This document shows, piece after piece, positions 1 to 9,220 of a stretch of 64,000 nucleotides of DNA. The DNA is taken from positions 1,116,001-1,180,000 of the forward strand of contig NZ_ARWI01000001.1 in assembly GCF_000478585.1 (NCBI RefSeq), given 5' to 3'. Under the pieces are notes generated by a model, which ran no database searches, was not told the DNA's origin, and was given only the letters and a program-made list of their open reading frames with translations. The position numbers and the translations under genes are program-made. Every line of letters starts with the position of its first letter. Positions within the stretch are counted from its first letter, which is position 1. Source of the DNA: Thiomicrorhabdus sp. Kp2. Lineage in GTDB: Bacteria > Pseudomonadota > Gammaproteobacteria > Thiomicrospirales > Thiomicrospiraceae.

Positions 1-405
1 TTAGATACTAGCCCGTACAAAAACCGTGAAGAAGCTGATAAACAACATATTGTTCTACGTAATCGAGATGAGCATGCTGAATTTAATATTGAAACCACGC
101 AAACGATTGTACAACACTGCACTCAGCTAGGCATTCCATTTAGCTTTAAAGACCAGTATATTGAAAAACTGAACCAAGACTCTGGCTTAACAGGACAAAA
201 ACCGCAAGGGTTAGGACGAACAGAATTGGGCAGAATTACCGCAAACTCTCAAGGCTTAGTGCACGGAACCACCATTCAGATTCCAACCACGGGTTATCAC
301 ACCATGAACGAAACCGCCTCATTAGATTCCGTACAATCTTTTATGCGCTTAATCATGCAAATTGCGAACATTCAAACCGATGATAATACAAATATCTCTG
401 CCTAA
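1..405 (+). CDS. C-terminal part of a putative metallopeptidase-like hydrolase (5' end outside window)
   Basis: An open frame runs from base 1 to a TAA at 403-405, giving 134 residues of a protein whose start lies before the window. The tail contains LGRTELGRI followed by IQIPTTGYHT and an acidic, serine-containing segment. This arrangement resembles the C-terminal metal-binding region of M42/M20-type co-catalytic zinc peptidases (acidic residue near a G-x-T-E/D turn, then a His after an IPT strand). That likeness is from memory of the fold, not a search. The N-terminal catalytic motifs cannot be seen, so substrate and exact family are open. A near copy of the CCAGGCCTGG palindrome begins 8 bp after the stop codon. 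Confidence 0.45.
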   Translation, partial: LDTSPYKNREEADKQHIVLRNRDEHAEFNIETTQTIVQHCTQLGIPFSFKDQYIEKLNQDSGLTGQKPQGLGRTELGRITANSQGLVHGTTIQIPTTGYHTMNETASLDSVQSFMRLIMQIANIQTDDNTNISA

Positions 406-480
406 AGACTTACCAGGCCTGCCCTCGCGGGAGTGGTAACGGCCTTTAAAAACAGAATCAAAATCCGTAATCTACCAATA

Positions 481-1449
481 TTAAAACCATTTTCGCCATT
501 TAAATATCACTAATTGCGTAACAATTAATACCACAAGACCAATCACAAAATAACGAAAAGCTTCAGGGTTTTCAGAGCCAGGAATCCCGCCCACATTAAT
601 ACCTAACAGGCCTGTTAAAAAACCTAATGGCAAAAAGATAGCGGTAATCACTGAAAGCACATACATACGATTGTTCAGCTCTTCAGAAATACGGTTTTGT
701 AGCTCCTCTTGAGCCACCGCCGCGCGCTCCCGTAACATCTCTAGCTCTTCTAAAGTACGCGTAATGCGGTCAACAACCTCTCTTAAAAGAATTCGATCGT
801 TTTGAGTTAACCATTCAATCTTTTCAATGGAAAAACGCATTAAGGCTTCTTTTTGTGGTCCGATATATCGGCGTAAATAGATTACCTGTCGACGAATAGA
901 ACTCAGCTCTAGCCTTAAAGCCATACGCCCTTCATCAATAACTTTGCCCTCAAGCTCAGACATACTTTCATCAAAGTCATTAACCACGTCACCAATTTTC
1001 CACACCATTCGGTCAGCAATTTCTATCAATAACTCACCCACTGTTTTTGGCCCACGGCCTTTTTCAAGCAGATGCACAACCTCATTAACAGCCATTAAAT
1101 CGCGTTTTAAGGTTGAAATCACACGACCATTTTCTTGCCATAAGCGAATAGCAACCATGTCTTCTGGGTCAGCGGTTGGGTTGAGATTCACCCCTCGCCA
1201 AGCCATTAAGACTCCAGCATCAAGCAAACTAAACCTAGGACGTGATTCATTACTCAATAAGGTTTCAGCAACGGCAATATCCAAATTGCTATCGTGAAAC
1301 AACCACTCTTTTACCTCATAAACAGAGTAATCAAGATGAACCCAAAGCTCTCCTTTACTTTGATTCCATGCCTTAACTTCAGTCCAATTTAAGCGTTTAG
1401 CGCCCCCTTGACCATCTAAAAGTAATCCATGAATTAATCCAGCCGACAT
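481..1449 (-). CDS. zntB: ZntB-like CorA-family zinc/cation transporter
   Basis: This 322-residue protein has the layout of the CorA superfamily: a long soluble, helix-rich cytoplasmic N-terminal domain (about residues 1-255) and two C-terminal membrane helices (about 260-282 and 297-317). The pore-mouth signature at about 283-288 reads GINVGG, the ZntB form, rather than the GMN of CorA magnesium channels. The family moves Zn2+, thought to be driven by the proton gradient. The positively charged tail KWRKWF is typical. It lies downstream of the OsmC gene on the same strand but is separated from it by a terminator, so it probably has its own promoter. ZntB versus another CorA member is a family-level call; direction of transport is not shown by sequence. 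Confidence 0.85.
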   Translation of the reverse strand: MSAGLIHGLLLDGQGGAKRLNWTEVKAWNQSKGELWVHLDYSVYEVKEWLFHDSNLDIAVAETLLSNESRPRFSLLDAGVLMAWRGVNLNPTADPEDMVAIRLWQENGRVISTLKRDLMAVNEVVHLLEKGRGPKTVGELLIEIADRMVWKIGDVVNDFDESMSELEGKVIDEGRMALRLELSSIRRQVIYLRRYIGPQKEALMRFSIEKIEWLTQNDRILLREVVDRITRTLEELEMLRERAAVAQEELQNRISEELNNRMYVLSVITAIFLPLGFLTGLLGINVGGIPGSENPEAFRYFVIGLVVLIVTQLVIFKWRKWF

Positions 1450-1471
1450 AAAATTTCCTTACATTAGATAC

Positions 1472-1500
1472 AAAAAAGCCCATACTGAAATATGGGCTTT
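1472..1500 (-). terminator. Intrinsic terminator after the osmC-family gene
   Basis: A perfect 10-bp stem (AAAGCCCATA at 1475-1484 with TATGGGCTTT at 1491-1500) encloses a 6-nt loop. Read on the minus strand it is followed by six T (1472-1477). It closes the polyamine/OsmC transcript upstream of zntB. Confidence 0.85.
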
Positions 1501-1561
1501 CACTCACTAAACCAAAGTTACCAGGCCTTTAACCCCCCTAGCGGGATGTAACAATATTAAA

Positions 1562-1978
1562 TTAAGCTTCAATAATCTCATATGAATGCGTCATTTCAGC
1601 CGTTTTTTCTAACATTTTAGAGACTGAACAGTATTTATCTGCTGACAACTCAACCGCACGAGCTACTTTCTTCTCATTTAAGTCCGTACCCATCACTTTA
1701 AAATGTAGATTAATTTTAGTGTAAACCGCAGGAATGCCATCCGCACGTTCATAAGTAATTTCCATCTGGCAATCTTTAACAGCTTGCTTACCTTTTTCTA
1801 GCATCATAATAACATCAATACCAGAACAGCCACCCAAACCCATTAATAAAAGCTCCATAGGACGCGAACCACGATCTTCGCCACCCACCTCTTTAGAGGC
1901 ATCCATCATGACTTTGTGCCCTGTGGATGATGTTGCTTCAAAGGCCTTTCCGCCTTGCCAATTAACCAGAATAGACAT
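1562..1978 (-). CDS. OsmC-family peroxidase-like protein (YhfA type)
   Basis: This 138-residue protein matches the OsmC/Ohr superfamily. The two redox cysteines expected of the family are visible: C51 in GLGGCSGID and C117 in DKYCSVSKM. In the family these residues reduce organic peroxides or related electrophiles in the cytoplasm. The sequence is nearest to the YhfA-like branch rather than Ohr, judged from the CSGIDV and KYCSVSKM motifs. It follows the decarboxylase gene with a 31-bp gap on the same strand, so it is likely the last gene of the speD-speE-decarboxylase transcript. A link between polyamine metabolism and this protein is inference from position only. Confidence 0.85.
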   Translation of the reverse strand: MSILVNWQGGKAFEATSSTGHKVMMDASKEVGGEDRGSRPMELLLMGLGGCSGIDVIMMLEKGKQAVKDCQMEITYERADGIPAVYTKINLHFKVMGTDLNEKKVARAVELSADKYCSVSKMLEKTAEMTHSYEIIEA

Positions 1979-2009
1979 TCTTAACTCCTATGTGACTAAA
2001 AATATGTGA

Positions 2010-3215
2010 TTAAAGTGCTTCGGTTTCTGGATCAAAAATATCCTCAACCACAACAATCTTAGGTTTAGGATAATAATTGAACTCAGTAGCAGACGCAATG
2101 GTATAAGCCCCCATCTGCTTACCTACTAAGATATCACCTATTTCCAGTTCTGGTAGTTCAATATCTTCCGCAATGACATCAATACTATCACAGGTTGGGC
2201 CTGCCAAGACACTCGGCAAAAATTCACCTGTCGCATCAAATGGCTTTAATGGCGCAATAGGGTAAGAGGCGTGGTCAAACATTTGTCCACTAAATCCACC
2301 ATATACACCATCGTCCATGTAATACCAAGTTCTAGCGCCACGCTTGGCTTTACCCACCACCGAAATGACTTCAATCATAGCTGGCGCAGAGATGAAACGC
2401 CCAGGCTCTGCAAAGACCTCAACACCCTCAGGCAAATCTGCAAGCGCTTCAACCACTGGCGCACAGAAATCGGCAATCGGTAACACATCTTCTTGGTAAG
2501 AAACTGGGAAACTGCCGCCAATATCTAAGAACTTCCATTTAACGCTATTCATTACCTTCATTGCCGCAATACTTGAACGAACAGCATTAACCTGCATCAT
2601 TGGAGAAAGCGATTGCGAACCTACGTGAAAAGAGAGTCCAACCACTTCAATGCCATTTTGCTGAGCAAGTTCAACAATGACAGGAAGCTCCTCTAATGCA
2701 CAACCAAACTTACGTGATAAATCAACCACCGCTTGCTGACTACGGAAGCTCACACGAATAATCAGTTCTACCTGACCTGCGTATGGAATAAACTTCTTTA
2801 ACTCTTCTAGGTTATCAACCACAAAACGGTTACAGCCAAATTCAAGTGCACGTTTAATCTCTTTGTCTTTTTTGATTGGGTGCGTATGAATGCATTGGTC
2901 ACCCTTAATTCCAAGCGATTCAACCAATTCCACTTCACCAATCGTTGCTAAATCAAAAAAGCTACCTAACGACTTTAAGCGTTTGATCAACTCAGGGTGT
3001 GATAACGATTTTAACGCATAAAACAACTTAACCCCAGGTAGAGCGGCTTGTAGAGACTTGAATTGATAATCCACCTCTTCCAAATCCAACACCATAAATG
3101 GCGTTTCATGCTTGGCAACGAGCTCTTCTAAACTTGCACGGTCAAACTGTTCAAGTACATCAGGGTGGGATTGCTCCGCAAAGGTTTCTACAAATTGTTG
3201 AGTTTGCTGATCCAT
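2010..3215 (-). CDS. Ornithine/lysine decarboxylase, PLP-dependent type III fold
   Basis: This 401-residue enzyme belongs to the alanine-racemase-fold decarboxylases (eukaryotic ODC-like), not the large E. coli SpeC type. Visible marks: the PLP-binding lysine K69 in FYALKS, the HVGSQ motif, the phosphate-binding loop EPGRF, and the catalytic cysteine of the second active-site segment at about C342 in GPTCDSID. It decarboxylates ornithine and possibly lysine to putrescine or cadaverine. Its ATG overlaps the speE stop by one base (TAATG), so translation is probably coupled. Together with SpeE and SpeD it completes a self-contained spermidine pathway. Ornithine versus lysine preference cannot be read from sequence. 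Confidence 0.88.
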   Translation of the reverse strand: MDQQTQQFVETFAEQSHPDVLEQFDRASLEELVAKHETPFMVLDLEEVDYQFKSLQAALPGVKLFYALKSLSHPELIKRLKSLGSFFDLATIGEVELVESLGIKGDQCIHTHPIKKDKEIKRALEFGCNRFVVDNLEELKKFIPYAGQVELIIRVSFRSQQAVVDLSRKFGCALEELPVIVELAQQNGIEVVGLSFHVGSQSLSPMMQVNAVRSSIAAMKVMNSVKWKFLDIGGSFPVSYQEDVLPIADFCAPVVEALADLPEGVEVFAEPGRFISAPAMIEVISVVGKAKRGARTWYYMDDGVYGGFSGQMFDHASYPIAPLKPFDATGEFLPSVLAGPTCDSIDVIAEDIELPELEIGDILVGKQMGAYTIASATEFNYYPKPKIVVVEDIFDPETEAL

Positions 3216-4063
3216 TATTTTAAGGCTTCCATTACATATTGCGGCAACGCAAAACTTCCTTTATGCACCGCAGGAGTATAAAAACGTGTTGAAAGATTAG
3301 CGGCTTTATAACGAGCTTCAATGGTCTCCAACGACACATTTTTTAGGGCTAAGTTGTCGGTTGCCCAGGCAAATGTCATAATCCCACCAACATAGGTTGG
3401 CACCGCACCACTGTAAAAGCTGGCTTCAGCAAACAGCGGAGATAAACGATTAAACGTTGTTGTGACCTCTTCGGTTTGCATAAAGCTCACCCCGTTTTGC
3501 GCCACAAACACACCATCTTCGTTCAAACAATTTTTAATACCTTGATAGAAACGTGACGTAAATAAGACTTCACCTGGCCCCATAGGGTCGGTTGAATCAG
3601 AGATAATTACATCAAACTTCTCTGTGCATTCATTCACAAAATCAACACCATCAGCAATCACAATATTGGCTTTAGGATTGTTATATGCTCCTGCTGAATG
3701 ATTAGGCAGATATTGCACACACATATCAATAACCTGCTGGTCTATTTCTACTTGCGTGACCGATTCAACATTCTGATGCTTTAAAACTTCACGCAGAATA
3801 CCGCCATCACCGCCACCAATAATCAGTACTTTCTTAGCCGTACCATGCGCTAACATTGGCACGTGAACCATCATTTCGTGATAAACAAACTCATCTTTCT
3901 CTGTGGTTTGAATAACCCCATCCAACGCCATTACCGTGCCCCATTGACCGTTATTAAAAATAACAAGGTGCTGGTGACCTGTATCGACTTCAAACAACAC
4001 TTCATCCATAACGAACTGTTGTCCCCAAGTTGGGTATAGCGTTTCTAAGTAATTCTTTTTCAT
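3215..4063 (-). CDS. speE: Spermidine synthase (polyamine aminopropyltransferase)
   Basis: The 282-residue protein transfers the aminopropyl group of decarboxylated S-adenosylmethionine to putrescine, giving spermidine. The GGGDGG nucleotide-binding motif sits at residues 83-88 and the catalytic segment DSTDP at 156-160. The length is normal for bacterial SpeE. Its start overlaps the speD stop by 4 bp (ATGA) and its stop overlaps the decarboxylase start by 1 bp, so the three genes form a tight operon that makes the substrate, the aminopropyl donor and the product. Confidence 0.96.
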   Translation of the reverse strand: MKKNYLETLYPTWGQQFVMDEVLFEVDTGHQHLVIFNNGQWGTVMALDGVIQTTEKDEFVYHEMMVHVPMLAHGTAKKVLIIGGGDGGILREVLKHQNVESVTQVEIDQQVIDMCVQYLPNHSAGAYNNPKANIVIADGVDFVNECTEKFDVIISDSTDPMGPGEVLFTSRFYQGIKNCLNEDGVFVAQNGVSFMQTEEVTTTFNRLSPLFAEASFYSGAVPTYVGGIMTFAWATDNLALKNVSLETIEARYKAANLSTRFYTPAVHKGSFALPQYVMEALK

Positions 4064-4569
4064 GCGATAGCCAATTCATTTTGGACGACTTCACCACGTA
4101 GAATTGTGTCAACTTTCACCTCTGTTGGTGTAAAAGCCGCTTTTAACACATCAATCGCTTTTTCTGGCTCAGCATCACCACACATAAACACATCAAATGC
4201 CGCATAATTGCGTTCAGGCCATGAGTGAACACTAATGTGAGATTCAGCTAATACTGCCACACCCGAGATACCGCCATTAGGCGTAAAGTGGTGTAAATGA
4301 ATATGCAATAAAGTCGCCTTAGCTTTTTCAACCGCTTCTCTTAAAGCCGCTTCCATCACTTTAAGATTATCAAGCTCAGTCGCACCCCATAAATCAATAA
4401 TAAGGTGAGTACCTGCGTAGGTTTTTCCGTTACGGCAAATAAAATGGTCTTGTGTTTGATCTTCAACAGCTTGATCGTGAGTCGGCCAAGAATCATCAAT
4501 AACAGTTGTTTTTTCAATTACTTCAAAGTGGTCGTTAGCCGTGACCAATACGTTTTCTGAATTTGGCAT
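4060..4569 (-). CDS. speD: S-adenosylmethionine decarboxylase proenzyme
   Basis: This 169-residue protein is a prokaryotic pyruvoyl-dependent AdoMet decarboxylase. Self-cleavage is expected between E109 and S110 in the ESHIS motif, turning S110 into the pyruvoyl cofactor. The matching catalytic residues H115 and C130 keep the +5 and +20 spacing of the Thermotoga/Bacillus enzymes. An N-terminal extension of about 45 residues precedes the core, longer than in those small enzymes. It is the first gene of the polyamine operon and has a long upstream gap with hairpins. Confidence 0.94.
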   Translation of the reverse strand: MPNSENVLVTANDHFEVIEKTTVIDDSWPTHDQAVEDQTQDHFICRNGKTYAGTHLIIDLWGATELDNLKVMEAALREAVEKAKATLLHIHLHHFTPNGGISGVAVLAESHISVHSWPERNYAAFDVFMCGDAEPEKAIDVLKAAFTPTEVKVDTILRGEVVQNELAIA

Positions 4570-4940
4570 TTTTAGAGTACCTTATAAAACACCCGAACAA
4601 GGCCGTTGCGGATGAATGATTAATAGTAGTCCCACAAACAAAGGCTAGTTTGCGAACCCCAACCACGTAGCTTTACCTACGTGAGGTGTTAACCATTTTT
4701 CTTTCTGTTGCCTTCGACCAGCTTAAAAATCAAACACGAAGGTTTCTGTGTGAAAAAGGAAAGCGTATTATTCGCCTTTTTTTCAAAAAAGCAAGCACTT
4801 TTTTACCACAAAATACACATTGTTTTAATAGTGCCATCCTATTGATATAAAAGAAAATATCCAAACTTTATAAAAACATTATTTTGTCGTTTTTTTATTG
4901 CTCAAAAAATAAAACAGGCGCATAATTCCCTCCCCTTTTT
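4570..4940. promoter_or_regulatory. 371-bp divergent control region, possible structured speD leader
   Basis: This gap separates speD (minus) from the oxygenase gene (plus). Near speD it contains a clear hairpin, CACGTAG at 4664-4670 with CTACGTG at 4677-4683, flanked by partial outer pairing, and a second short stem CAAAC 4635-4639 with GTTTG 4648-4652. The run of hairpins over about 4600-4760 looks like an RNA leader on the minus strand. The outer part (about 4750-4920) is very AT-rich and suits promoters for both genes. I recognise no known riboswitch class. Confidence 0.4.
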
Positions 4941-5594
4941 TTGAGTGATGCCAACTTGAACTTTTCACCAGTACAAATCAATGCGCTTTTAGATAACCTT
5001 GTAGAAAAAGGTTGGTATGAATGGCCAAACGCCATTGCCGATTCTACCTGTGAATTATTGCTTGCTGAAATTGAAACCTATGATGAACTCGGAGTTCTAC
5101 AAAGCGCAGGAATTGGACGTGGCGAGCAACACCAACTCAATAACAGTGTACGACGCGACGAAATTAAATGGCTAGATGGTCGTTCCGAGTCACAGATTCA
5201 ATATTTTGAAGCGATGAGAACACTGCAAACGGAAATGAATCGTGCTCTGTTTTTAGGTCTTTTTGAATACGAATGTCACTATGCACTTTATCCAGAAGGT
5301 GGTTTTTATAAAACTCACCGTGACAGCTTTAAGGGTCAAGCCAACCGCATGGTGACTACCGTGTTGTATTTAAATCCTAATTGGCAAGATGATTGGGGTG
5401 GTGAGTTGGTTTTATATGACGATTTTGAAACACTACAACTTGCCAAAATCAAACCAGAGATGGGCAAAATGGTGATTTTTATGAGTGAGCAAATCCCCCA
5501 CGAAGTGCTGCCCACTAAACAACCAAGAGCGAGTGTAGCGGGTTGGTTCCGTTTGAATACTTCTACAGCAGTTACGATTGACCCACCGCTTTAG
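4941..5594 (+). CDS. 2-oxoglutarate/Fe(II)-dependent oxygenase, prolyl-hydroxylase-like
   Basis: The 217-residue protein shows the double-stranded beta-helix iron triad: H126 and D128 in THRD, and H187 in IPHEVL, with R196 placed to bind 2-oxoglutarate. The segment LNPNW..DWGGEL is typical of prolyl-4-hydroxylase/SM-20-like members. These enzymes hydroxylate protein or small-molecule targets; the target here is unknown. No ATG is in frame at the N-terminus; a TTG at 4941 (or 4956) must serve as start, and no clear Shine-Dalgarno is visible, so the exact start is uncertain. Downstream lies a repeat element. Confidence 0.85.
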   Translation: MSDANLNFSPVQINALLDNLVEKGWYEWPNAIADSTCELLLAEIETYDELGVLQSAGIGRGEQHQLNNSVRRDEIKWLDGRSESQIQYFEAMRTLQTEMNRALFLGLFEYECHYALYPEGGFYKTHRDSFKGQANRMVTTVLYLNPNWQDDWGGELVLYDDFETLQLAKIKPEMGKMVIFMSEQIPHEVLPTKQPRASVAGWFRLNTSTAVTIDPPL

Positions 5595-5624
5595 CTTTAA
5601 TGGTGAATGTTGAATGTTGAATTT

Positions 5625-5843
5625 AACCACGAAGGCACGAAGACACGAAGGTTTCAGGGCTTAAAGACTTGATGAAAAATTAACGCTACTTAAGACATAA
5701 CGTTTACTTTTATTAGACAAAAAGTCATAAGCCTCTATTTATTAACTCTAATAATCTATAACAAAAGACAACAGATGCTAGATTCTCAAATACATTAATT
5801 ACTTCTCTTGTTCATTTCTTCGTGCCTTCGTGTCTTCGTGGTT
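5625..5843. repeat. CACGAAGR inverted-repeat element, copy A
   Basis: The left arm at 5625-5650 is a tandem of an 8-bp unit (CACGAAGG, CACGAAGA). The right arm at 5818-5843 is its near-perfect reverse complement, ending CTTCGTGGTT. About 170 bp of AT-rich DNA without an ORF lies between. The same arms occur at 35403-35529 and 63404-63529. It fills the gap between the oxygenase gene and the RMD1-family gene. Confidence 0.85.
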
Positions 5844-5885
5844 AATACTTTTTTATCTAGCCTACAATAGGCTTAGATCATTTAA

Positions 5886-6692
5886 CTAATGGTTAACCAC
5901 ACCAAAGATACCTAATAAACTCATCACCACTTCAGCCACAATCAGCCAGATAATAATCCATTCTAAAAAAGAGCTGTGCTTGTGGTTGTATAAATCCATC
6001 ATCATGCCAATGTCTTCTTTTAGGGTATTAAGTTTATAACTCACCACTTCAAAACGGTCGTTTAATTCTAATGCTTCGGCCAGGCGGTTATATAAGCGCT
6101 CGTAATTCTCGTTATCCCAAAGCACATTTGGTTTATCCAATAACCGTAAATCTAAAACCATGTCGTGTCTTAACAAACTAATCTCTTCAGCGTAGTCAGC
6201 AAACTTATGGCGTTTCATCCAGGTTAAGCGACCTGCATCATTGAGCATGTCGCGCCCTTTACTAAAGTAATGACTTACCTTATTTTCAAAACGCTCCAGA
6301 CCAACACTTTGAGAAACCACCAAAGCCACAATCATAAGTGGCCACAAACTGAATTCTTTTAAGGTAATTAAATCATTTGAGACGGATGAACCTTGATTCA
6401 CTTCACTGTCTTCCATAATCAAATAATCTTGATGCAGAACACTCTGTTCAAAATGTTCTGCATTTTGAATACCCAATAAAGAGAGGGCTTCGGTGATTTG
6501 TTGACGTGGCCAGTTCACAAAAGTTAATACCGAAAATTCGGTAAAAAACAGATACCGATTGTTTTCTAACTCTGCGTAATAGCAGGCTTCGATACCTTTT
6601 TGCAGTTGAATTTTGAGCAAGCTTGCAATTTGTAAACGTGACAAAACAACGGGCATATTAATCGAAATTAAAGTAACAGATTGAGCAGACAT
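5886..6692 (-). CDS. RMD1/YagE (DUF155) family membrane-anchored protein
   Basis: The protein resembles the DUF155 family (yeast RMD1, bacterial YagE): an alpha/beta N-terminal part, a conserved helical region with LLRHDMVLD and DNENYERLYNRL, and a single C-terminal membrane helix (last 25 residues). Its molecular role is unknown. An open frame extends to 6776, but the ATG at 6692 (MSAQSV) is preceded by AGGA at a good distance, giving 268 residues. The longer version would begin with 28 residues encoded by a spacer that abuts the CCAGGCCTGG palindrome, so I prefer the shorter start. Confidence 0.75.
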   Translation of the reverse strand: MSAQSVTLISINMPVVLSRLQIASLLKIQLQKGIEACYYAELENNRYLFFTEFSVLTFVNWPRQQITEALSLLGIQNAEHFEQSVLHQDYLIMEDSEVNQGSSVSNDLITLKEFSLWPLMIVALVVSQSVGLERFENKVSHYFSKGRDMLNDAGRLTWMKRHKFADYAEEISLLRHDMVLDLRLLDKPNVLWDNENYERLYNRLAEALELNDRFEVVSYKLNTLKEDIGMMMDLYNHKHSSFLEWIIIWLIVAEVVMSLLGIFGVVNH

Positions 6693-6781
6693 AAGCTTCC
6701 TACATTCAATGAGGATATTGAACAAAAACTGTCTATGGGAGGGATTCTTGAGACAAAAAAAGCCTGGCAAAAACAAATTTA

Positions 6782-6791
6782 CCAGGCCTGG
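6782..6791. repeat. CCAGGCCTGG palindrome, intergenic copy
   Basis: Exact copy (ACCAGGCCTGGT at 6781-6792) in the gap between the trpC stop and the RMD1-family gene. Confidence 0.9.
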
Positions 6792-6849
6792 TGATTTTAT
6801 AATAAAAAATTAAAATTCCATACTTTTATTTACAGCAAATAACGATTAT

Positions 6850-7653
6850 TTATACGAACAACTCCGCCAGTTTTTCACCCGGGTTTTCAGCTCGCATAAA
6901 GGTCTCGCCAACTAAAAAACTGTTTACATGATGTTCACGCATCCTTGCTACATCTTCCTTGGTTAAAATACCGCTTTCGGTAATCACAATTCGATCATCT
7001 GGAATTTTATCTAACATACGAATCGTCGTCTCTAAAGAGACATCAAAATTGTGTAAATCACGGTTATTAATCCCAATCATTGGCAATGGTAAGCGTAAGG
7101 CACGCTCTAGTTCTTCTTCATTATGTACTTCTATCAATACATCCATACCTAACGTTAAGGCGGTTTGTGTGAGTTCATACATTTGGGCATCACCTATCGC
7201 CGCTGCAATCAACAGAATACAATCTGCACCAATTACTCGTGCTTCATAGACTTGGTAATCATCGACAATAAAATCTTTACGAATAATCGGTAAATCTACC
7301 GCTTCACGCACTTGCTGAAGATACTCATTAGACCCTTGAAAAAAGTCTTTATCGGTTAATACCGACAAACAAGCTGCGCCGTGTGCTTGATAGCTTTTGG
7401 CAATTTCAACTGGGTCAAACGGATCGCGTAAAATGCCTTTGCTTGGTGAGGCTTTTTTGATTTCGGCAATCACGGCTGATTTTCCCGCGTCCAACTTAGC
7501 TTGCATCGCATCAGCAAACCCTTTAGTGGGTGTGGTGGCCGCCATCATCGCTTTTTGTTTCATTTCCCTTAATGGTATGCGCTCGCAACCTTCTTGAATC
7601 TCTTCAAGCTTACGAAAAATAATTTTTTTCAAAATGGTTGGTGTACCACTCAT
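6850..7653 (-). CDS. trpC: Indole-3-glycerol-phosphate synthase
   Basis: The 267-residue protein closes the ring of 1-(2-carboxyphenylamino)-1-deoxyribulose 5-phosphate in tryptophan synthesis. The phosphate- and substrate-binding segment [10 protein letters not shown], the downstream [11 protein letters not shown] and the C-terminal ITESGI and FLVGETFMR motifs are all present. It is monofunctional, not fused to TrpF. It is the last trp gene of this cluster, separated from trpD by a ybaN-like gene; trpF, trpB and trpA are not in the window. Confidence 0.96.
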   Translation of the reverse strand: MSGTPTILKKIIFRKLEEIQEGCERIPLREMKQKAMMAATTPTKGFADAMQAKLDAGKSAVIAEIKKASPSKGILRDPFDPVEIAKSYQAHGAACLSVLTDKDFFQGSNEYLQQVREAVDLPIIRKDFIVDDYQVYEARVIGADCILLIAAAIGDAQMYELTQTALTLGMDVLIEVHNEEELERALRLPLPMIGINNRDLHNFDVSLETTIRMLDKIPDDRIVITESGILTKEDVARMREHHVNSFLVGETFMRAENPGEKLAELFV

Positions 7654-7728
7654 AAAGATTTCCTTTGTATCGTGTTATATCTGTTCATATAACGTCTTTC
7701 TATTATTCTTTTTTAGGTTGTTTTGTCT

Positions 7729-8118
7729 CTAGACCCATTCTTTGTTTGAAGCTTCAGGTACTCGCCATAGAAAGAAAAGTAGAATGACTGCAAGACCAAT
7801 TAACATGCCTTGCAACCACAACTTACCCATCAATACTGCAATCGATATTGAGAACATAATCACAATTACCCAAGTCGCTCTAATCTTGGTGATTCTGAGC
7901 ATGGTATGCTCACGTTCCCAACGCTGTAAATCTTGACCTATCCAGCGATTATTTAGCAAAGCCTGGTGAAACCGAGGGGAACTTTTGGCAAAACAGCCCG
8001 CCGCTAAAATCATAAAGGGCGTGGTAGGTAATATCGGCAAAAGCACTCCTACCAGGCCTGTAATAAAGAAAACAATACCAAAAAGAAGATACATTTGACG
8101 TTTAACAATATGCATCAT
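7729..8118 (-). CDS. YbaN-like (DUF454) inner membrane protein
   Basis: This 129-residue protein carries the DUF454 signature GVLLPILPTTPFMILAAGCF near the N-terminus, followed by RFH and WER segments, and has about three to four hydrophobic helices. Function is unknown in the family. It sits between trpD and trpC on the same strand with short gaps, so it is probably co-transcribed with the tryptophan genes. An exact palindrome copy lies in the 33-bp gap to trpD. Confidence 0.85.
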   Translation of the reverse strand: MMHIVKRQMYLLFGIVFFITGLVGVLLPILPTTPFMILAAGCFAKSSPRFHQALLNNRWIGQDLQRWEREHTMLRITKIRATWVIVIMFSISIAVLMGKLWLQGMLIGLAVILLFFLWRVPEASNKEWV

Positions 8119-8133
8119 GTTATTTTAATCCAA

Positions 8134-8143
8134 CCAGGCCTGG
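8134..8143. repeat. CCAGGCCTGG palindrome, intergenic copy
   Basis: Exact copy (AACCAGGCCTGGTAA context) in the 33-bp spacer between trpD and the ybaN-like gene. Confidence 0.9.
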
Positions 8144-8151
8144 TAATGGTA

Positions 8152-9180
8152 TTAGGTCTTTTGAAATGACTGTGTTTTTTCAATGAACTGATTAAGTTTT
8201 GCTTGCGCCAAACCATCAGCAATGACCTTGCGAGCTAAAGCCACGCCATCGGCATAACTTTCTGCCAGGCCTGCCACATATAAAGAAGCACCCGCATTCA
8301 AACAAACAATATCTTTGGCGGCTGAATCATTATTGGCAAATACTGCGCGAATAATATTCAAACTGTCTTGCGCGGAATCGACGGATAAATCATCTAGGTT
8401 GGCATGATCCATATCATGCTCCGAGGGGTCAATCTCCCATTCAGTCACCTCTCCGTGCTTTAACTCCGCTACATAGGTTTTACTGGCAATACTAATTTCA
8501 TCTAGACCATCTGCCGCATGAACCACCATAACGTGATTAGAGCCTAAACGCTGCAACACCTTGGCAAATAATACCGTAAGCACTTTATCGTAAACACCAA
8601 CCACCTGAAATGGCGCGCCAGCAGGATTAGTCAAAGGGCCAAGCATATTAAAGATAGTGCGCACACCAAGTTCACGTCGTGCGCCAATCACGTGTTTCAT
8701 AGCACTATGATGCGCTTGTGCAAACATAAAACCTACGCCAGTTTGATTGATACACTCCGCCACTTGTTCAGGGTTCAAAGTTAAATCAACACCCGCTGCT
8801 TCAAGCACGTCTGCACTGCCTGACTTACTTGAGATGGAACGGTTACCGTGTTTGGCTACCGTACCACCCGCCGCGGCCACCACAAAAGCACTGGCGGTAG
8901 AGATATTAAAGGTATTTGCGCCATCGCCTCCAGTTCCACAGGTATCAACGAGTTTAGATTTATCGTCTAAACGCACGGGCGTGGCCAAGCTACGCATGAC
9001 TTGAACGGCAGCGGTAATCTCTTCCAGTGATTCCCCCTTCATTCTTAGCGCGGTCAAAATCGCACCGATTTGAGCTGGTGTTGCATTGCCAGACATCAGT
9101 TTATGCATAACAGATTCCATCTGTTCACTACGTAAGTCCTGGTTCGCTAAAAGTTGTTCTAATGCGGCTTTTAAATCCAT
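8152..9180 (-). CDS. trpD: Anthranilate phosphoribosyltransferase
   Basis: The 342-residue enzyme joins anthranilate to PRPP. Diagnostic motifs are visible: DTCGTGGDGANTFNIST, the PRPP and pyrophosphate loop, and KHGNRS a little further on. Length is normal for a stand-alone TrpD. It follows trpG with a 40-bp gap. The C-terminal coding part carries a near copy of the palindrome (8275-8284). Confidence 0.97.
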   Translation of the reverse strand: MDLKAALEQLLANQDLRSEQMESVMHKLMSGNATPAQIGAILTALRMKGESLEEITAAVQVMRSLATPVRLDDKSKLVDTCGTGGDGANTFNISTASAFVVAAAGGTVAKHGNRSISSKSGSADVLEAAGVDLTLNPEQVAECINQTGVGFMFAQAHHSAMKHVIGARRELGVRTIFNMLGPLTNPAGAPFQVVGVYDKVLTVLFAKVLQRLGSNHVMVVHAADGLDEISIASKTYVAELKHGEVTEWEIDPSEHDMDHANLDDLSVDSAQDSLNIIRAVFANNDSAAKDIVCLNAGASLYVAGLAESYADGVALARKVIADGLAQAKLNQFIEKTQSFQKT

Positions 9181-9220
9181 ATCAATCCACTACCCTAAAA
9201 ATACATAAAACTTCGAGCTT

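Noticed and set aside
413-445. Terminator after the partial hydrolase
   Set aside because: Only short imperfect pairing (CCCTCGCGGG region) and no clear T run are visible, so it was not listed.
944-1297. Long plus-strand frame opposite zntB
   Set aside because: It is the antisense shadow of a well-supported zntB coding sequence with no ribosome site or recognisable domain.
5625-5843. Insertion sequence or transposon remnant
   Set aside because: No transposase frame or target duplication is visible; the element fits a non-autonomous inverted-repeat family.
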